From NCBI RefSeq assembly GCF_023159225.1, contig NC_063166.1:50455649-50519648 (forward strand): DNA of 64,000 nt, given 5' to 3'. Below the pieces are notes generated by a model that saw only the letters and a program-made list of their open reading frames with translations, did not search any database and was not told where the DNA came from. The position numbers and the translations under genes were made by a program. Each line of letters starts with the position of its first letter. Within the stretch, counting starts at the first letter, position 1. Positions 12,088-23,041 of the stretch are shown piece by piece. This DNA comes from Perognathus longimembris pacificus. Its lineage: Eukaryota; Chordata; Mammalia; Rodentia; Heteromyidae.

Positions 12088-12236
12088 GCACTCTTTCTTG
12101 GCTCTTTTCACTCAAGGCTGGTGCTCTGTTACTTGAGCTTCATCTCCACTTCTGGAGTTTTCTTCCATGGGAGGCTTTAAACCTAAATCCTCAGATTTCA
12201 GTCTCCTGAATAGCTCTCAGCCTTACCTGGTTTTAT
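12088..12236 (-). repeat. 7SL/B1-like plus Geo SINE, diverged
   Basis: The plus strand shows CTCAAGGCTGGTGCTCTGTT (Geo A box reversed) and CCTCAGATTTCAGTCTCCTG (B1-like half reversed). Confidence 0.65.
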
Positions 12237-12654
12237 TAACCATGAACCAAGGACTAAATATAAATAGGCTCTCAATTTTACTTTCCTTATTTCCCTTCAA
12301 CACATAATTTTTTTTTAAATTGGAGCCAATGAAAGAAGCTGGATTGAGAGGCAGATTGAATCTGAAGTACTTAAGGCTAGAAGTGTTTCTAATATTTTTT
12401 CCAGATGTGTGGGGGGTGGGGTGTATATTATGATATATGGCCTTAGGGACAGGGCCCAAGTCTAAACAGGAAATTTATCTATGTTTCATATCTATCTATA
12501 AGTTAATGGGTGGTAATACTTAGAATCTTTTTAGTGTCCCTTTATTTGACCACAAGTTATTGCTAAAGTCAGATGTGAAATTTTCTTTTTCTGGCCTCAT
12601 CAGTATTCAGAGAGGTTTGGATTTTGGAACAATTTGGATTTTAGGGATGAGATA
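12237..12654. other. No gene recognised
   Basis: AT-rich unique-looking sequence. Confidence 0.5.
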
Positions 12655-12905
12655 TGCACCTTGAGCCAGACTCATGCCTATAACTCTAGCTACTCAGGAA
12701 GCTAGGATCTGAGGGTTCAGGTTTGGAGTCAACCTGGATAGGAAAGTTCATGAAAGCTTTATCCCCAATTAATCTTCAAAAAGCTGAAAGTGGAGTTACA
12801 GCACAAGTGGTAGATTGCCAGCCTTGACTAAAAAAGCTAAGAGAGAGCACTGAAGCCCTGGGTTCAAGCCTCAGAACTGGTATACACACACAAAGACACA
12901 CACAA
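12655..12905 (+). repeat. 7SL/B1-like plus Geo SINE with (AC) tail
   Basis: The B1-like half (CTAGCTACTCAGGAAGCTAG) is followed by the linker (CCCCAATTAATCTTC), the Geo half (GGGTTCAAGCC) and a TATACACACACAAAG tail. Confidence 0.8.
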
Positions 12906-12959
12906 AATGATTAATATGCTTATCCACTAGGATAAAATGAAATAAGTCACACCATACCA

Positions 12960-13330
12960 CATCCACAACACACAACATTGACTTATATTTTGAAATCTTA
13001 TATATTTAAATTTTTATATAATATTTAGAAATATATTACAGATTTTATACAAATAAATTATAGAAATTGTGTTATGAAACTATATTATATTTGTATTATT
13101 GTTTACATTATATTGTTAAATTACATTGCATAAATTAGATATATAATCTATATCTATATGGTTTTTTAATTATATTTAGAAATAATTTATATATACATAT
13201 AAAATATCCACTTTTATGGGTACGTAGAAGACATATATTTCTTAGTACATATATATGTCTCTCTACATATCTACATTTCTATGTGCATATATAGAAACAA
13301 ATACAACACACATCTGTATCTTTTGTAAAT
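12960..13330. repeat. AT-rich low-complexity tract
   Basis: Long stretches of A/T with repeated ATATAT, TTTATAT and ATATGT words. No ORF. Confidence 0.8.
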
Positions 13331-13453
13331 GTATAGAAAGTATAGAGACAGCCAGTGAGGATCTAGTAACATGGGTAAAAGAGAAACGCATGATAGTTTG
13401 ACATTTTTACTCTATAAACCTTCCAATAGGCAAAATTTACTTGTAGAGCTTTT

Positions 13454-13836
13454 TTTTGTCAACTGATGTACAGAGGGGTTACAGTTTCATATGTTAGGCA
13501 TTGGATACATTTCTTGTACTGTTTGTTACCTCCTCCCTCATTCCCCCCTCCCCCCTCCCCTTTCCCTTTCCCCCCATGAGTTATTCAGATAGCTTACACC
13601 AAACAGTTTCGCAAGTATTGCTTTTGTAGTTGTTTGTCTTTTATCCATGTTATGGAAACGACTGTTATATCACTGTTGTAATTACTTTCAACATGTGATT
13701 TGAAACCGTGGCTTCTATTGTTGATGATCCTCTTGTATCCCCTTCCTGTGGTTGTACCTACACTATCACTGTATCTTATCTGAGTACATTGGAAACTATG
13801 TATAATGGTATTAGAACTAGGAAAGGGAAAGGGAAT
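13454..13836 (-). repeat. L1-type 3' end, 383 bp, with target duplication
   Basis: On its own strand it ends with a G-rich polypurine segment (plus strand CCCCCCTCCCCCCTCCCC), then the conserved terminal motif and poly(A). The flanks ACTTGTAGAGCTTTT (13439-13453) and ACTTGTACAGCTTTT (13837-13851) form a 15-bp target duplication with one mismatch. A G-rich tract in the 3' UTR is typical of mammalian L1, and the 5' truncation agrees. Confidence 0.8.
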
Positions 13837-13903
13837 ACTTGTACAGCTTTTAAACAATAAAAGTTAAACTGAAATGTGTTTTGCTGTGTATGACAAGTAT
13901 CTG

Positions 13904-13917
13904 CCACTAGAGGGCAC
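13904..13917 (+). promoter_or_regulatory. CTCF core-consensus match
   Basis: CCACTAGAGGGCAC fits the vertebrate CTCF core CCASYAGRKGGCRS at all 14 positions. It lies in non-repeat DNA 67 bp beyond the L1 3' end at 13454-13836. Binding in vivo is inference. Confidence 0.6.
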
Positions 13918-14335
13918 TGGAGATTGCTGAATAGTTCCCAAGTTTCTGTGCAAGAGGCGTCCTTATCTCCTCTTCAAGAGAACCTACGGTTGCCACTAGA
14001 CTAGACCAGTAACTTGAACCCTACCCTGGGGCTCGTTGGGAAGTACTTATCCATCTGTCCATCAGAAAATGCCACAGGTGCAGAATGCTGTTCAAGAACA
14101 CAAAGCTTTAGCAGCCCAGTAAACACTCAAGCTCTCACTTCCATTCCTTGACTCAATGTCTGCATTCAAAAGGGATCCCCGAGAAATTTGTGAGGGGATA
14201 TTTGTGGTTACTCTATAATAGTTGAGTGAAATTCTGGCTTTTGTGGGAGGAAGAAAGAGGCTGGAGTTTCCCAAAGACCCCAGACTGCACCTGAAATGCA
14301 TGCTGGTGAACCATCTATGAATAAGTACCTAACCT

Positions 14336-14515
14336 TGTTTAGTGAAAATGAACTGAACAACTGAACAACTCATGGGGGGAGGGGGAAGGGAAAAGGGGAG
14401 GGGGGAATGAGGGACGAGGTAACAAACAGTACAATAAATGTATCCAATGCCTAATGTATGAAACTGTAACCTCTCTGTAATTCAGTTTGATAATAAAAAT
14501 ATATATATTTTTTAA
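14336..14515 (+). repeat. L1-type 3' end, 180 bp, with 13-bp target duplication
   Basis: The flanks AAGTACCTAACCT at 14323-14335 and 14516-14528 are identical. The G-rich polypurine and terminal motif (ATGTATCCAATGCCTAATGT) match the inverted copy at 13454-13836. Confidence 0.85.
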
Positions 14516-14528
14516 AAGTACCTAACCT

Positions 14529-15266
14529 GATATGCATTGTACTCATAGTGGTTATGTTGTTTTGCAATCACTTTGAACAGCTAAAGATGATTTTAGAAGT
14601 TTTAATTACCTAGCATAACTCTATCAATGCATAGATACAGCTGAATTGTACAGGTATGCAGGGTGGGTTCAGGTGTTTCGCTGTGTCTAGAAGTTCACTA
14701 CAACTTGGAAAATCCAAAGCACCCTAAGCATGAAGCTGGGTGTCAGTACTCCAGGCTTGGTCCCCACTGGGGCTCTACTGGTCACATGGTCACAAGACAA
14801 GTATCAGGGCCCAATCATCCTCATGTCTTCTAGAGAATCTGTGCCCAAGCGGTTTCCTATGTGCATGTATAAATGTTTACATTTACCAAAACAATACTTC
14901 TAAGACTTCCCTTTGTTACCCCTTCATATGCCACAAAGACCTTTTAAATGATGTGAACCATAGTTTATTAATTCCTTTGCAAAATGGGAAAGGAAAGAGT
15001 ACAAAATACTTACGGCCCCTGAAGTAACTATAAGCCAGTCTAGGGGTATCTCCCTAGAGCCACACCTGCCCTGTAAACTGAGGCAGCAGTGTGGCTTGAG
15101 TCAAGGAGTTCAAGACCAAGACCAGCCTGAGATGCTGTTTCATAAAAGAAAAAGGAAAGATTCTGATGGCTGAAAACTTTGGCTGCTATGCACCAAACAA
15201 GTTCTGTCTAGAGCAGTGGCTCCTCACATGGGCCTTGCGCTGAACAACCTGTAGAGCATTTAAAAT
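14529..15266. other. No gene recognised
   Basis: Unique-looking sequence. A 95-codon frame at 14740-15027 has no recognisable domain. Confidence 0.5.
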
Positions 15267-15276
15267 TTATTGAGGG

Positions 15277-15489
15277 GGGCTGGGAATATGGCCTAGTGGC
15301 AAGAGTGCTTGCCTCCTACACATGAAGCTCTCGGTTCGATTCCCCAGCACCACATATATGGAAAACGGCCAGAAGGGGCGCTGTGGCTCAGGTGGCAGAG
15401 TGCTAGCCTTGAGCGGGAAGAAGCCAGGGATGGTGCTCAGGCCCTGAGTCCAAGGCCCAGGACTGGCCAAAAAAAAAAAAAAAAAAAAA
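15277..15489 (+). repeat. Young IDL-Geo-type SINE next to an older copy
   Basis: Full dimer with a pure poly(A) tail of about 20. The target duplication TTATTGAGGG is at 15267-15276 and 15490-15499. Confidence 0.95.
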
Positions 15490-15499
15490 TTATTGAGGG

Positions 15500-15690
15500 A
15501 CTGGGAATGTAGCCTAATGGTAGACCTAGCATGCATGAAGCCTTGGGTTCAATTCCTCAAACCACATAAACAGCAATATCCAGAAGTGGTGCTGTGGCTC
15601 AAGTGGTAGAGTACTAGCCTTGAGCAAGAGAAGTTCAGGACAGTGCCTAAGCCCTGAGTTCAAGCCCCATGACTGGCAAAAATAAAACAA
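15500..15690 (+). repeat. Older IDL-Geo-type SINE
   Basis: It begins ACTGGGAATGTAGCCTAATG and ends at an A-rich tail, followed by CATTGAGG (15695-15702). The same ATTGAGG word bounds both SINEs. Confidence 0.88.
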
Positions 15691-15796
15691 AAACCATTGA
15701 GGCCCACAGATACTGATGCTCTCACAACCAGAGAGTCAGCTGGAATTGGTATGGGAGGCAGTCAGGGAACTGGGGTTTATTAAAAGCTCTCCAGAG

Positions 15797-16000
15797 GGCT
15801 GGGAATATGGCCTAGTGGCAAGAGTGCATGCCTTGTATACTTGAAGCCCTGGGTTCGATTCCCCAGCACCACATATATAGAAAACAGCCAGATGTGGTGC
15901 TGTGGCTCAAGAGGTAGAGTGCTAGCCTTGAGCAAAAAGAAGCCAGGGACAGTGCTCAGGCCCTGAGTCCAAGGCCCAGGACTGGCTAAATAGATAATTT
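15797..16000 (+). repeat. IDL-Geo-type dimeric SINE
   Basis: Full dimer. Imperfect target duplication: AAAGCTCTCCAGA just upstream against AAAGCTCCCCAGA at 16006. Confidence 0.92.
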
Positions 16001-16064
16001 TTTTATAAAGCTCCCCAGATGATTCTAATGCAGCCAAAGTTGAGAAACATCTCCTAGGAAAACT

Positions 16065-16260
16065 GAAAATTCTCCAGGCATAGAATTCACAACAGTAATC
16101 CCAGCCACTTGAAAAACTATGTTAGGAAGATCAGGGTCCCAAGGAAAAGCATGAGGCCCTGGCCGAAAAAAGGTAGTCTAAAAAGCAAACGGATTATCCA
16201 TGTGGCTCAAATGACAGAGTGCTTACCTAGCAAGTGAAAGGCTAAAACATAAATAAAACC
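16065..16260 (+). repeat. B1-like and ID-like SINE remnants
   Basis: ACAGTAATCCCAGCCACTTG is B1-like. CAGAGTGCTTACCTAGCAAG near 16215 is ID-like. Confidence 0.55.
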
Positions 16261-16371
16261 ACCCCCAAGCCCAGGGCTTCTCAAAATATGTTGCCCAGAT
16301 CAGCCGCATCTCCATCACATGAGTGTTTGTTAGCAACCAGAATCTGAATTTATTTTTCTTTCTTTCTATTT

Positions 16372-16615
16372 TTTTTTTCTTTTTGCTGTTCCTGGGCTTG
16401 TACTCTAGGCCTGGGCACTGTCCCTGAGCTTCTTTTGCTCAAGGTTAGTGCTCTACCACTTGAGCCACAGCAAACACTTCCAGCTTTTTCTGAGTAGTTT
16501 ATTAGAGATAAGAGCCTCACAGACTATCCTGCCCAGGTTGGCTTTAAATCATGATCCTGAGATCTCACCTTCCAGAGTAGCTAGGATTACAGGCATGAGC
16601 CACTGGCTCCCGGTA
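16372..16615 (-). repeat. 7SL/B1-like plus Geo dimeric SINE
   Basis: The plus strand shows AGTGCTCTACCACTTGAGCC, the linker TATTAGAGATAAGAGCCTCA and the B1-like AGTAGCTAGGATTACAGGCA. Confidence 0.9.
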
Positions 16616-16999
16616 TAGAACATGAATTTCATAGTCCACTGGAATCTGATTTTCTCTAGGGTCTAAGTGTCCGTATTGTTGTCCCCAATGACTTCCTTTT
16701 AACTTAATTTAAATTAATCCAGTAGTTGAGGGTGTAAATGAAACCATTTTTTTCCAACACTTCCCATGGCAACTCAAAATATAGATTATTTTCCAAAGTA
16801 AAACAGGCTCTGCACTGTTTAAAGGGTAATTTCTGAGTGGCAAACCTCATGCCTAGTTCTGGTCTCCTCTCCTGAGTCAGAGGGATGATGAGAGCACCCC
16901 TGCCTTGTGTTGCATTGGAAATCTGAGCAGTACACACAACTGCTCCACATCTACTAGAGATATGCAGATATGTGTATTTTAGTGGCATTACAAAAATAT

Positions 17000-17232
17000 A
17001 CATATTGTCACATTTGTAAGTTACAGTGTGATGCCTTGATTCAGGTACGTATTAAGATCACTACAATTAGTATAGCCATCACCTCAAGCTTTGATCATGT
17101 CTTTGCAGTAAATACATGCCAGTTCTGTTCTTCTGGCTATTTTGAGATATGCTATGCATCAGTGTTAACTACATTCACCCTCCTGTACTTCAGAACACTA
17201 GAACTGACTCCACCCATCAAGCTATCACACTG
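17000..17232 (-). repeat. Old L1 3' UTR fragment
   Basis: The plus strand matches the reversed old-L1 3' UTR pattern: AATTAGTATAGCCATCACCT, then TTCTTCTGGCTATTTTGAGA, then ACTTCAGAACACTAGAACTG. Confidence 0.65.
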
Positions 17233-17950
17233 AACTCTGGAACATGTATTTTTAAAGAGCACCCAGGTACTCTTTTAGCATGCTAATATATTTTTGCCTG
17301 GCTATATTCTTACATGAGTATAACTTTATCCCACTCACAGTCTGCATTTTTTTAACTTACCAGAGAAGTCGTGCCAGTTGAAAATTTATTCTCCAGCCAC
17401 TGGTTTTAAAATCTTATACCAAAAAATAATGTTGTTTTTTTAAGTCAGACCTAAAACCTTTCAGGAATCTCACCTCTCTCCAGTGGAGAAGCCTTTCTCC
17501 AAATAAATCTGCAGTCAGGAGCACATCATGCTGTGTTTATCTATCATTAAACTGCAAAAGAAACCTCCCGGGCCTCTGACCACCAGCTAACTCTTTCTGA
17601 ACAGGAGGAGCACCAGCTCTGAATTTGGCCAAGACCCTCACAAGATGCTGCCATTCCCCTCCTCCAGCCAGCTCTCCTTGTCTGCAGACCCCGGGAAGCC
17701 CAGTCCTTTGGCACAGAAGTAGTAGTGGCCATTCATTCTTTAGTGGAGCCAGCTTCCTCCACATTGATTCCACCCATTGGCATCTGATGTCCCCACAATG
17801 GCAAACACCATGGGGGAGAAAAGATGACAGCAAAGGGAGGCAGGATGCCAGTCTTCTCCAGAGATACCCAGAGATGGTCATCTTTCCCTAATCTTGGTGG
17901 ATTAGAGCAATACTAGCTATGAGCAAGTAACTTGTGAATGCTACCTCTCC
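17233..17950. other. No gene recognised; GC-richer stretch
   Basis: Overlapping frames of 88 codons (plus) and 114 codons (minus) at 17537-17891 mirror each other. I recognise no domain, and opposing openness suggests chance. An unrecognised exon remains possible. Confidence 0.45.
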
Positions 17951-17954
17951 CAAA

Positions 17955-18165
17955 AGTCTCAGTACTGGTGGCTCACACCTGTAATTCTAGCTACTCAGGA
18001 GGCTGAGATCTGAGGCTTGAGATTCAAAGCCAGCTCAGGCAGACAAATCCAAGAAACTCTTATTTCCAACTAACGACCAAAAAAGCCACAATTGGAGCTG
18101 TGGCTCAACTGGTAAAAACTAAAGGACAGTGCCCTTTTGGTCCTTTGTTCAAGCCCCAGTACTGG

Positions 18166-18210
<45 letters not shown>
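17955..18210 (+). repeat. 7SL/B1-like plus Geo SINE with (AC)20-type tail
   Basis: It has GGTGGCTCACACCTGTAATT, AATTCTAGCTACTCAGGAGG, a Geo half shortened by an internal deletion, CAAGCCCCAGTACTGGTATA, then an uninterrupted (AC)n run to 18210. A further degraded B1-like piece follows to about 18310. Confidence 0.9.
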
Positions 18211-18212
<2 letters not shown>

Positions 18213-18360
18213 TATCCATGACTGGACACCACTGGTTCACACCTGTAATCCCTGGGATTACTCCCTTGGGAATCCTAGTTTGAGGTCAGCTCAGGCAAAC
18301 ATTTCACAAGACCATGTCTCAATCAATGGCCAGATGCAATAGCACATGTCTGTCATTCTT

Positions 18361-18990
18361 GGTTCTTGGAAGCATAAATAAGCAAACTGCATACAATTCG
18401 GGAGTGTTCCTAGGACAGGAAAAGAGACTCTTTCTCCAAAATAAGCAATATCGCTAGGTAGAGTCACCCACCTAGAAACCTTGTTACCATGCCATGTATT
18501 GATGTCTCTTGCATACCCAGCCCAAAGCTAATTACATATGTTCACAGCACTTATTTCTGACATCACCAAGAGGCAAAGGGACCACTAAACAAACTCCCAT
18601 GACAGATAAGGACACTGAGAGCTCACAGAAGTCAAGAGATTGGCAAAGAATGTACAGCAGAGCAATGATTCATGCAGGAGATGGTACGACTTACAAACTA
18701 AGAGGAAATTCAGGTAATGTAACTTTATCATCTATTATGTAATTTCATACATTTTAATCTATGTGATTTTTTTACCTATTAGTAACTGTAAATTAACTAT
18801 GTAATTTTAATTGTTATATTATGACAGTTGTGTAAACTTGGGAATTTATGTAACTAAGCAAATTTTAATGTCATTCTCAGGATGATCTTTTTATGTAATG
18901 ATGTTGAACATGTGCAAATTTCACAAAACAACTAAGGGAGAAACAAATCAGATCTTTTTGAATTCCTTCTAAATATGGAGATTTTACATA
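18361..18990. other. No gene recognised; possible MIR trace
   Basis: Bases 18605-18690 (GATAAGGACACTGAGAGCTC, then GAAGTCAAGAGATTGGCAAA) faintly resemble reversed MIR. The rest is AT-rich and unrecognised. Confidence 0.4.
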
Positions 18991-19180
18991 TGTGCAGCAC
19001 CTGGGATTGAACTCGGGTCCTTGAGCTTGCTAGGCCAGCACTTTACCACTTGAGTCATATCTCCAGTCGTTTTTGCTCTTACTTTATTCTTTTAGAAAGA
19101 ACACTTGCCCAAACTGACGTCAGACCATAATCCTACTACCTCTGTATCCAAGTAGCTGATTTATAGGCAGCCACCCGGCC
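18991..19180 (-). repeat. ID-like plus B1-like SINE, old
   Basis: The plus strand has GCACCTGGGATTGAACTCGG and GCCAGCACTTTACCACTTGA (reversed ID B and A boxes), followed by a weak B1-like segment. Confidence 0.6.
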
Positions 19181-19343
19181 TCAAACCACAACAGAAAGAT
19201 ACATCCCTCAATTCATCTTATGAAACTAACAAAGCTTCACACCAAAGTTCACTGCAGAAGGGACAAAAATTATGCATAAATATTAGGCATGAATATACAT
19301 GCATAAGTCTCAAACACAAAAATAGCTATTTGAATGTAGTGAT

Positions 19344-19520
19344 GGACTGGGAATATGTCCTACTAGAAGCTCTGGGTTCGATTCCTCAGCACCACATATA
19401 GAGAAAAAGCTGGAAGTGGCACTGTGGTTCAAATGGTAGAGTGCTAGTCTTGTGCATAAAAGAAGCCAGGGACAGTGCTCAGGCCTTGAGTTCAAGCCCC
19501 AGGACTGACAAAAAGAAGAA
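19344..19520 (+). repeat. IDL-Geo-type SINE with 12-bp target duplication
   Basis: GAATGTAGTGAT is present at 19332-19343 and 19521-19532. The ID-like half carries an internal deletion (GTCCTACTAGAAGCTC). Confidence 0.93.
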
Positions 19521-19532
19521 GAATGTAGTGAT

Positions 19533-21050
19533 ACAAAACAAGTAGCTACCTCATTACTAAATGTAGCTCATCACAAGAATGATTGATTTAACATTATAAA
19601 AGCAATGTGATTCATCACACTGAGTATAAAGTAAGATTAAACGTGAAGGTTAGTGGAAGAACAGTTGCCCAGGATATGGGGGTAGGTTCAATATTCAGTA
19701 TCTTTAAAAAAAATCGTTTTATACATGCAAACTAAAGCAATTCATGAAATGTGGCATTCATTCATGATTTAAAAATAAACACTATGAAAAAGTTAGAGAT
19801 GAAGGGGAGCTTATGATGAAGGGTACCAATAAACCTCCAGCAAACATTCAACGTAATAGTAAAGAATTAAACACTTTATTCTGGAGGTTGGGATGAGGAT
19901 AAGAATATCCAGAATGACCACAGCCCTTCAATATTTGTAGGAGAGTTTTTATCTGACAGCAGGGTAAGAAAAAATATACACTCAGATATCACTCAATGAA
20001 GAGAATATGTTTTGAGAAGTGCATTCTTATACATAACCATACACACCTATAATCCCAGCTATTCAGCAGACAGAAAGGTCTCAGTCCCAAGACAGTAACC
20101 AGGCATTGTGGTGTGAATACATTGAGTTAAGGAACACAAACTAAGAAGATTACAGCGTCAGTACTGGAGGTCAGTCCTTGACCTTACAGCTATTCGCTGG
20201 GATTGTTAGGTGACAAATTACTATGTTAAAAAGCATAAGAATTTTTTAAAAATCTTTAAGTAGTTGTACAAAGGAATTGCCAAAGAAACAAAACTATCAC
20301 TATTTTGCAGATAATATAATTACATTCAAAAGAAACAAAGAGAATCTGTATTTCAGGTTACAAGACTGCTTTACAAGATTATGTACTGTAAAACCAATAT
20401 AAGCAATAATTGCTTCTATGTTTATAGCAAGCAGCTGGGTTATGCAATTAAAAGAAAATATCACTTACATTTGCCAAAAGAATATCACATAATGAAAGAT
20501 TTCAATATTGCTGTGCAAAAATAAAACCCTACATTTTTTTAATTAGTTATGAGGAGCAACACCGTATTTGCAGGCTGAAAAATCCAGTGTCGTAAAAACA
20601 CTAATACCATACCATACAAGGGTCCCCACTCACTGAAATCCTAATTAAAATATCAACATACAGATTCTAAAGTATAAATGGAAATGAAAAGAACCTCCAT
20701 ACATATTCCCAAACTCTCAAATAAGAAAGCAGACAATGGATTGGCTCTGCCCACTGTCAAGACAAATAATATTACGTGGATGTGAAGGTGATGGGACTGT
20801 GACATCTATCACACAAACCTGCAGGGTGTGTTTTGTTGTTCCAGCTGGCTAAATGAACACCCCCTTCTTCCCTCACCATCCCAAGTGTGCCTCCAGAAGT
20901 CACACGTTAGGACAAAGAGTATGACATTACCCAACAGAGGACTGCTATCCTATCTCGAGTGTACAAGTAGCCACTCTCCCCTGCTGGAACCTCCAGACAA
21001 GCTCTCTAATCTTACTTGTAATGCAACATAAAGTAGTCAAACTTTTGTGG
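19533..21050. other. No gene recognised
   Basis: AT-rich sequence with an eroded B1-like word near 20050 (ACACCTATAATCCCAGCTAT). No other repeat or exon recognised. Confidence 0.5.
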
Positions 21051-21054
21051 TGGT

Positions 21055-21296
21055 GGTTGTTGTTATTGTTGTTGTTCGTGGGGCTTGAACTCAGGGCAGG
21101 GGCACTGTCCCTGAGCTTTTTCTTGCAAGGATAGCACTCTACCACTCTGAGCCATAGCAGCACTTTTGGTTTTCTGGTGGTTAATTGGAGATAAGAGTCT
21201 TAGGGACTTTCCTGCCTGGGTTGGCTTTGAACCAAGTTCTTAGATTTCAGCCACCTGAGTAGCTAGGATTACAAGTGTGAGCCGCCAGCACCCGGC
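21055..21296 (-). repeat. 7SL/B1-like plus Geo dimeric SINE
   Basis: A TTG-rich tail is followed by GGGGCTTGAACTCAGGGCAG, the linker GGTTAATTGGAGATAAGAGT and the reversed B1-like half. Confidence 0.9.
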
Positions 21297-21369
21297 TTAA
21301 GCTTTTCTTTTAGAGAGAGAAAAACTACTATACTAATCAAAGCAGTGTAGTACTTGTTAAAAGCTGCAA

Positions 21370-21614
21370 AACTAGTCAGAACCAATGCCTCGTACCCGTA
21401 ATCCTAGCTACTAAGGAAGCTCAGATCTGAGGACCTTGGTTCAAAGCCAGCCTGGGCAGGAAAGTCCATGAGACTTTTATCTTCAATTAAGTCCCGAAAA
21501 AAGCTGGTAGTGGAGCTGTGGCTCAAGTGGTACAGCATTAGTCTTGAGCTCAAAAGCTCAGGGACAGAGCCCAGGCCCTGAGTTCAAGCCCTAGGATCAA
21601 CACATACACACACA

Positions 21615-21653
<39 letters not shown>
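21370..21653 (+). repeat. 7SL/B1-like plus Geo SINE with (AC)n tail
   Basis: Near full length: B1-like half, linker TCTTCAATTAAGTC, Geo half with GAGTTCAAGCCCTAGGATCA, then CA repeats to 21653. Confidence 0.92.
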
Positions 21654-21655
<2 letters not shown>

Positions 21656-21924
21656 TTTAAACTAGATTAATGAAATAAAATAGAGAAATTTTGTTTTATT
21701 ATTAATATATATCAATTGTAAAAAAATGGGTCACCTTATGATATTTTCACACATACATACAATGTATTTTGACCATATTTATCTCCCATCATACTCTTTT
21801 TCCTCTTTTCCTTCTCACTGGTTGCCGCCACAAATAGTTCCTCACCTACTTTCATTTTCTTTTTTGTTATCTTTTTAAATCTAGGTTCTTTATTTGAGAG
21901 AAAATATACTACACTTGTTGCTCT

Positions 21925-22990
21925 GAGACTCACTTATTTTATCTAACATGATGATCCCCAGTTCCATCCATTTAATTGGCTGAATAATGCTCCCTGTGTA
22001 GATACACCACATTATCTTTATCCAGTCATCTACTGATGGACAGTGCTTCCATCATTTGGCTATCGTGAATAGTGTTCTGATAAACATGGATATGCATCTA
22101 TCTCTTTTATATGTCACTGATTTCTTTGGGCACATACCCAGAAATAGTATACCTGGATCCCACAATAGAGCTATTGTTAGATTTCTGAAGACCATCCATA
22201 CGAATTTCCATAGTGACTGCACTAATATATATTCCCACCAACAATGTATAAGGGTTTGTTGTTGTTTTTTTCTCTCCCCAACCTACCCTACATCCTTGCC
22301 AGTATCTGTTGTTCTTTTCTGGATGATAGCATTCTGTCCAGAGTGAAGTGAAATCTCAGCACCTTGCATTCCTCTGAGGTGTGAGGGTGTTGAACTTTTC
22401 TTTGGGTATGTATTGGTCATGTGCACTTCTTTGGAGAATTGTCTTCTTAATCCATTTCTGATTTTCTGATACTGTTTTTTGTTCTTGTGGTGTTTAATTT
22501 TCTGAGCTGTTTTCATGTTCTGGATATTATTCCTTTGTCAGATGAATAGCTGGCAAAGACTTTGTCCCATTGCTTAGGTTGTTACTTCACTTTAGTGATT
22601 GTTTCCTTTGCTATATGGACTCTTTTAAATTTGACATAATCCTGTTTGCTATGTCTTGCTATTATTCCCTGAGTTGTTAAAGTCCTAATCAATTGTTACT
22701 ATGCTGAATCCTTTAAGTATTTTGTTTTGTTTTTCTGTTTTCCTGTAGTGGTTTCAGTTTCAAGTCTTACATTAAAATCTTTAGTCCATTTGGAATTTAT
22801 TTTTGTAGGTGAGAGATAAGAATGGAGTTTGAGTCTTCTACATGTGGCTATCCAGTAGTCCCAGTGCCATTTGTTAAAAACTGCCTTTTCTTCTGTCAAG
22901 AATCAGATGTCTTGTTAGCTATGTCCTTTACCATGCAGAAATTCTTCTAAAAGAAATTCTTTCTTTTATTTGTTGTGTTTCTGGATCCTT
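21925..22990 (-). pseudogene. L1 ORF2 3' part and 3' end, decayed
   Basis: The plus strand is the reverse of conserved mammalian L1 sequence. It has TTATCCAGTCATCTACTGAT, GGACAGTGCTTCCATCATTT, GGCTATCGTGAATAGTG and CACATACCCAGAAATAGTAT, and later CCAGTGCCATTTGTTAAAAA. This region encodes the end of the ORF2 reverse transcriptase protein in intact L1. Here all frames are broken. It continues at 23545-23975 after two younger insertions. Confidence 0.88.
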
Positions 22991-23041
22991 ACTTAGAAAG
23001 TTTCAACCTGTGCCTAGGAGCCCTAGTGTTTCCTCTCTATC

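Noticed and set aside
17537..17891. 114-codon minus frame as a small gene
   Set aside because: Mirrored by an open plus frame in the same DNA; Cys/Trp/Gly-rich without a motif I recognise.
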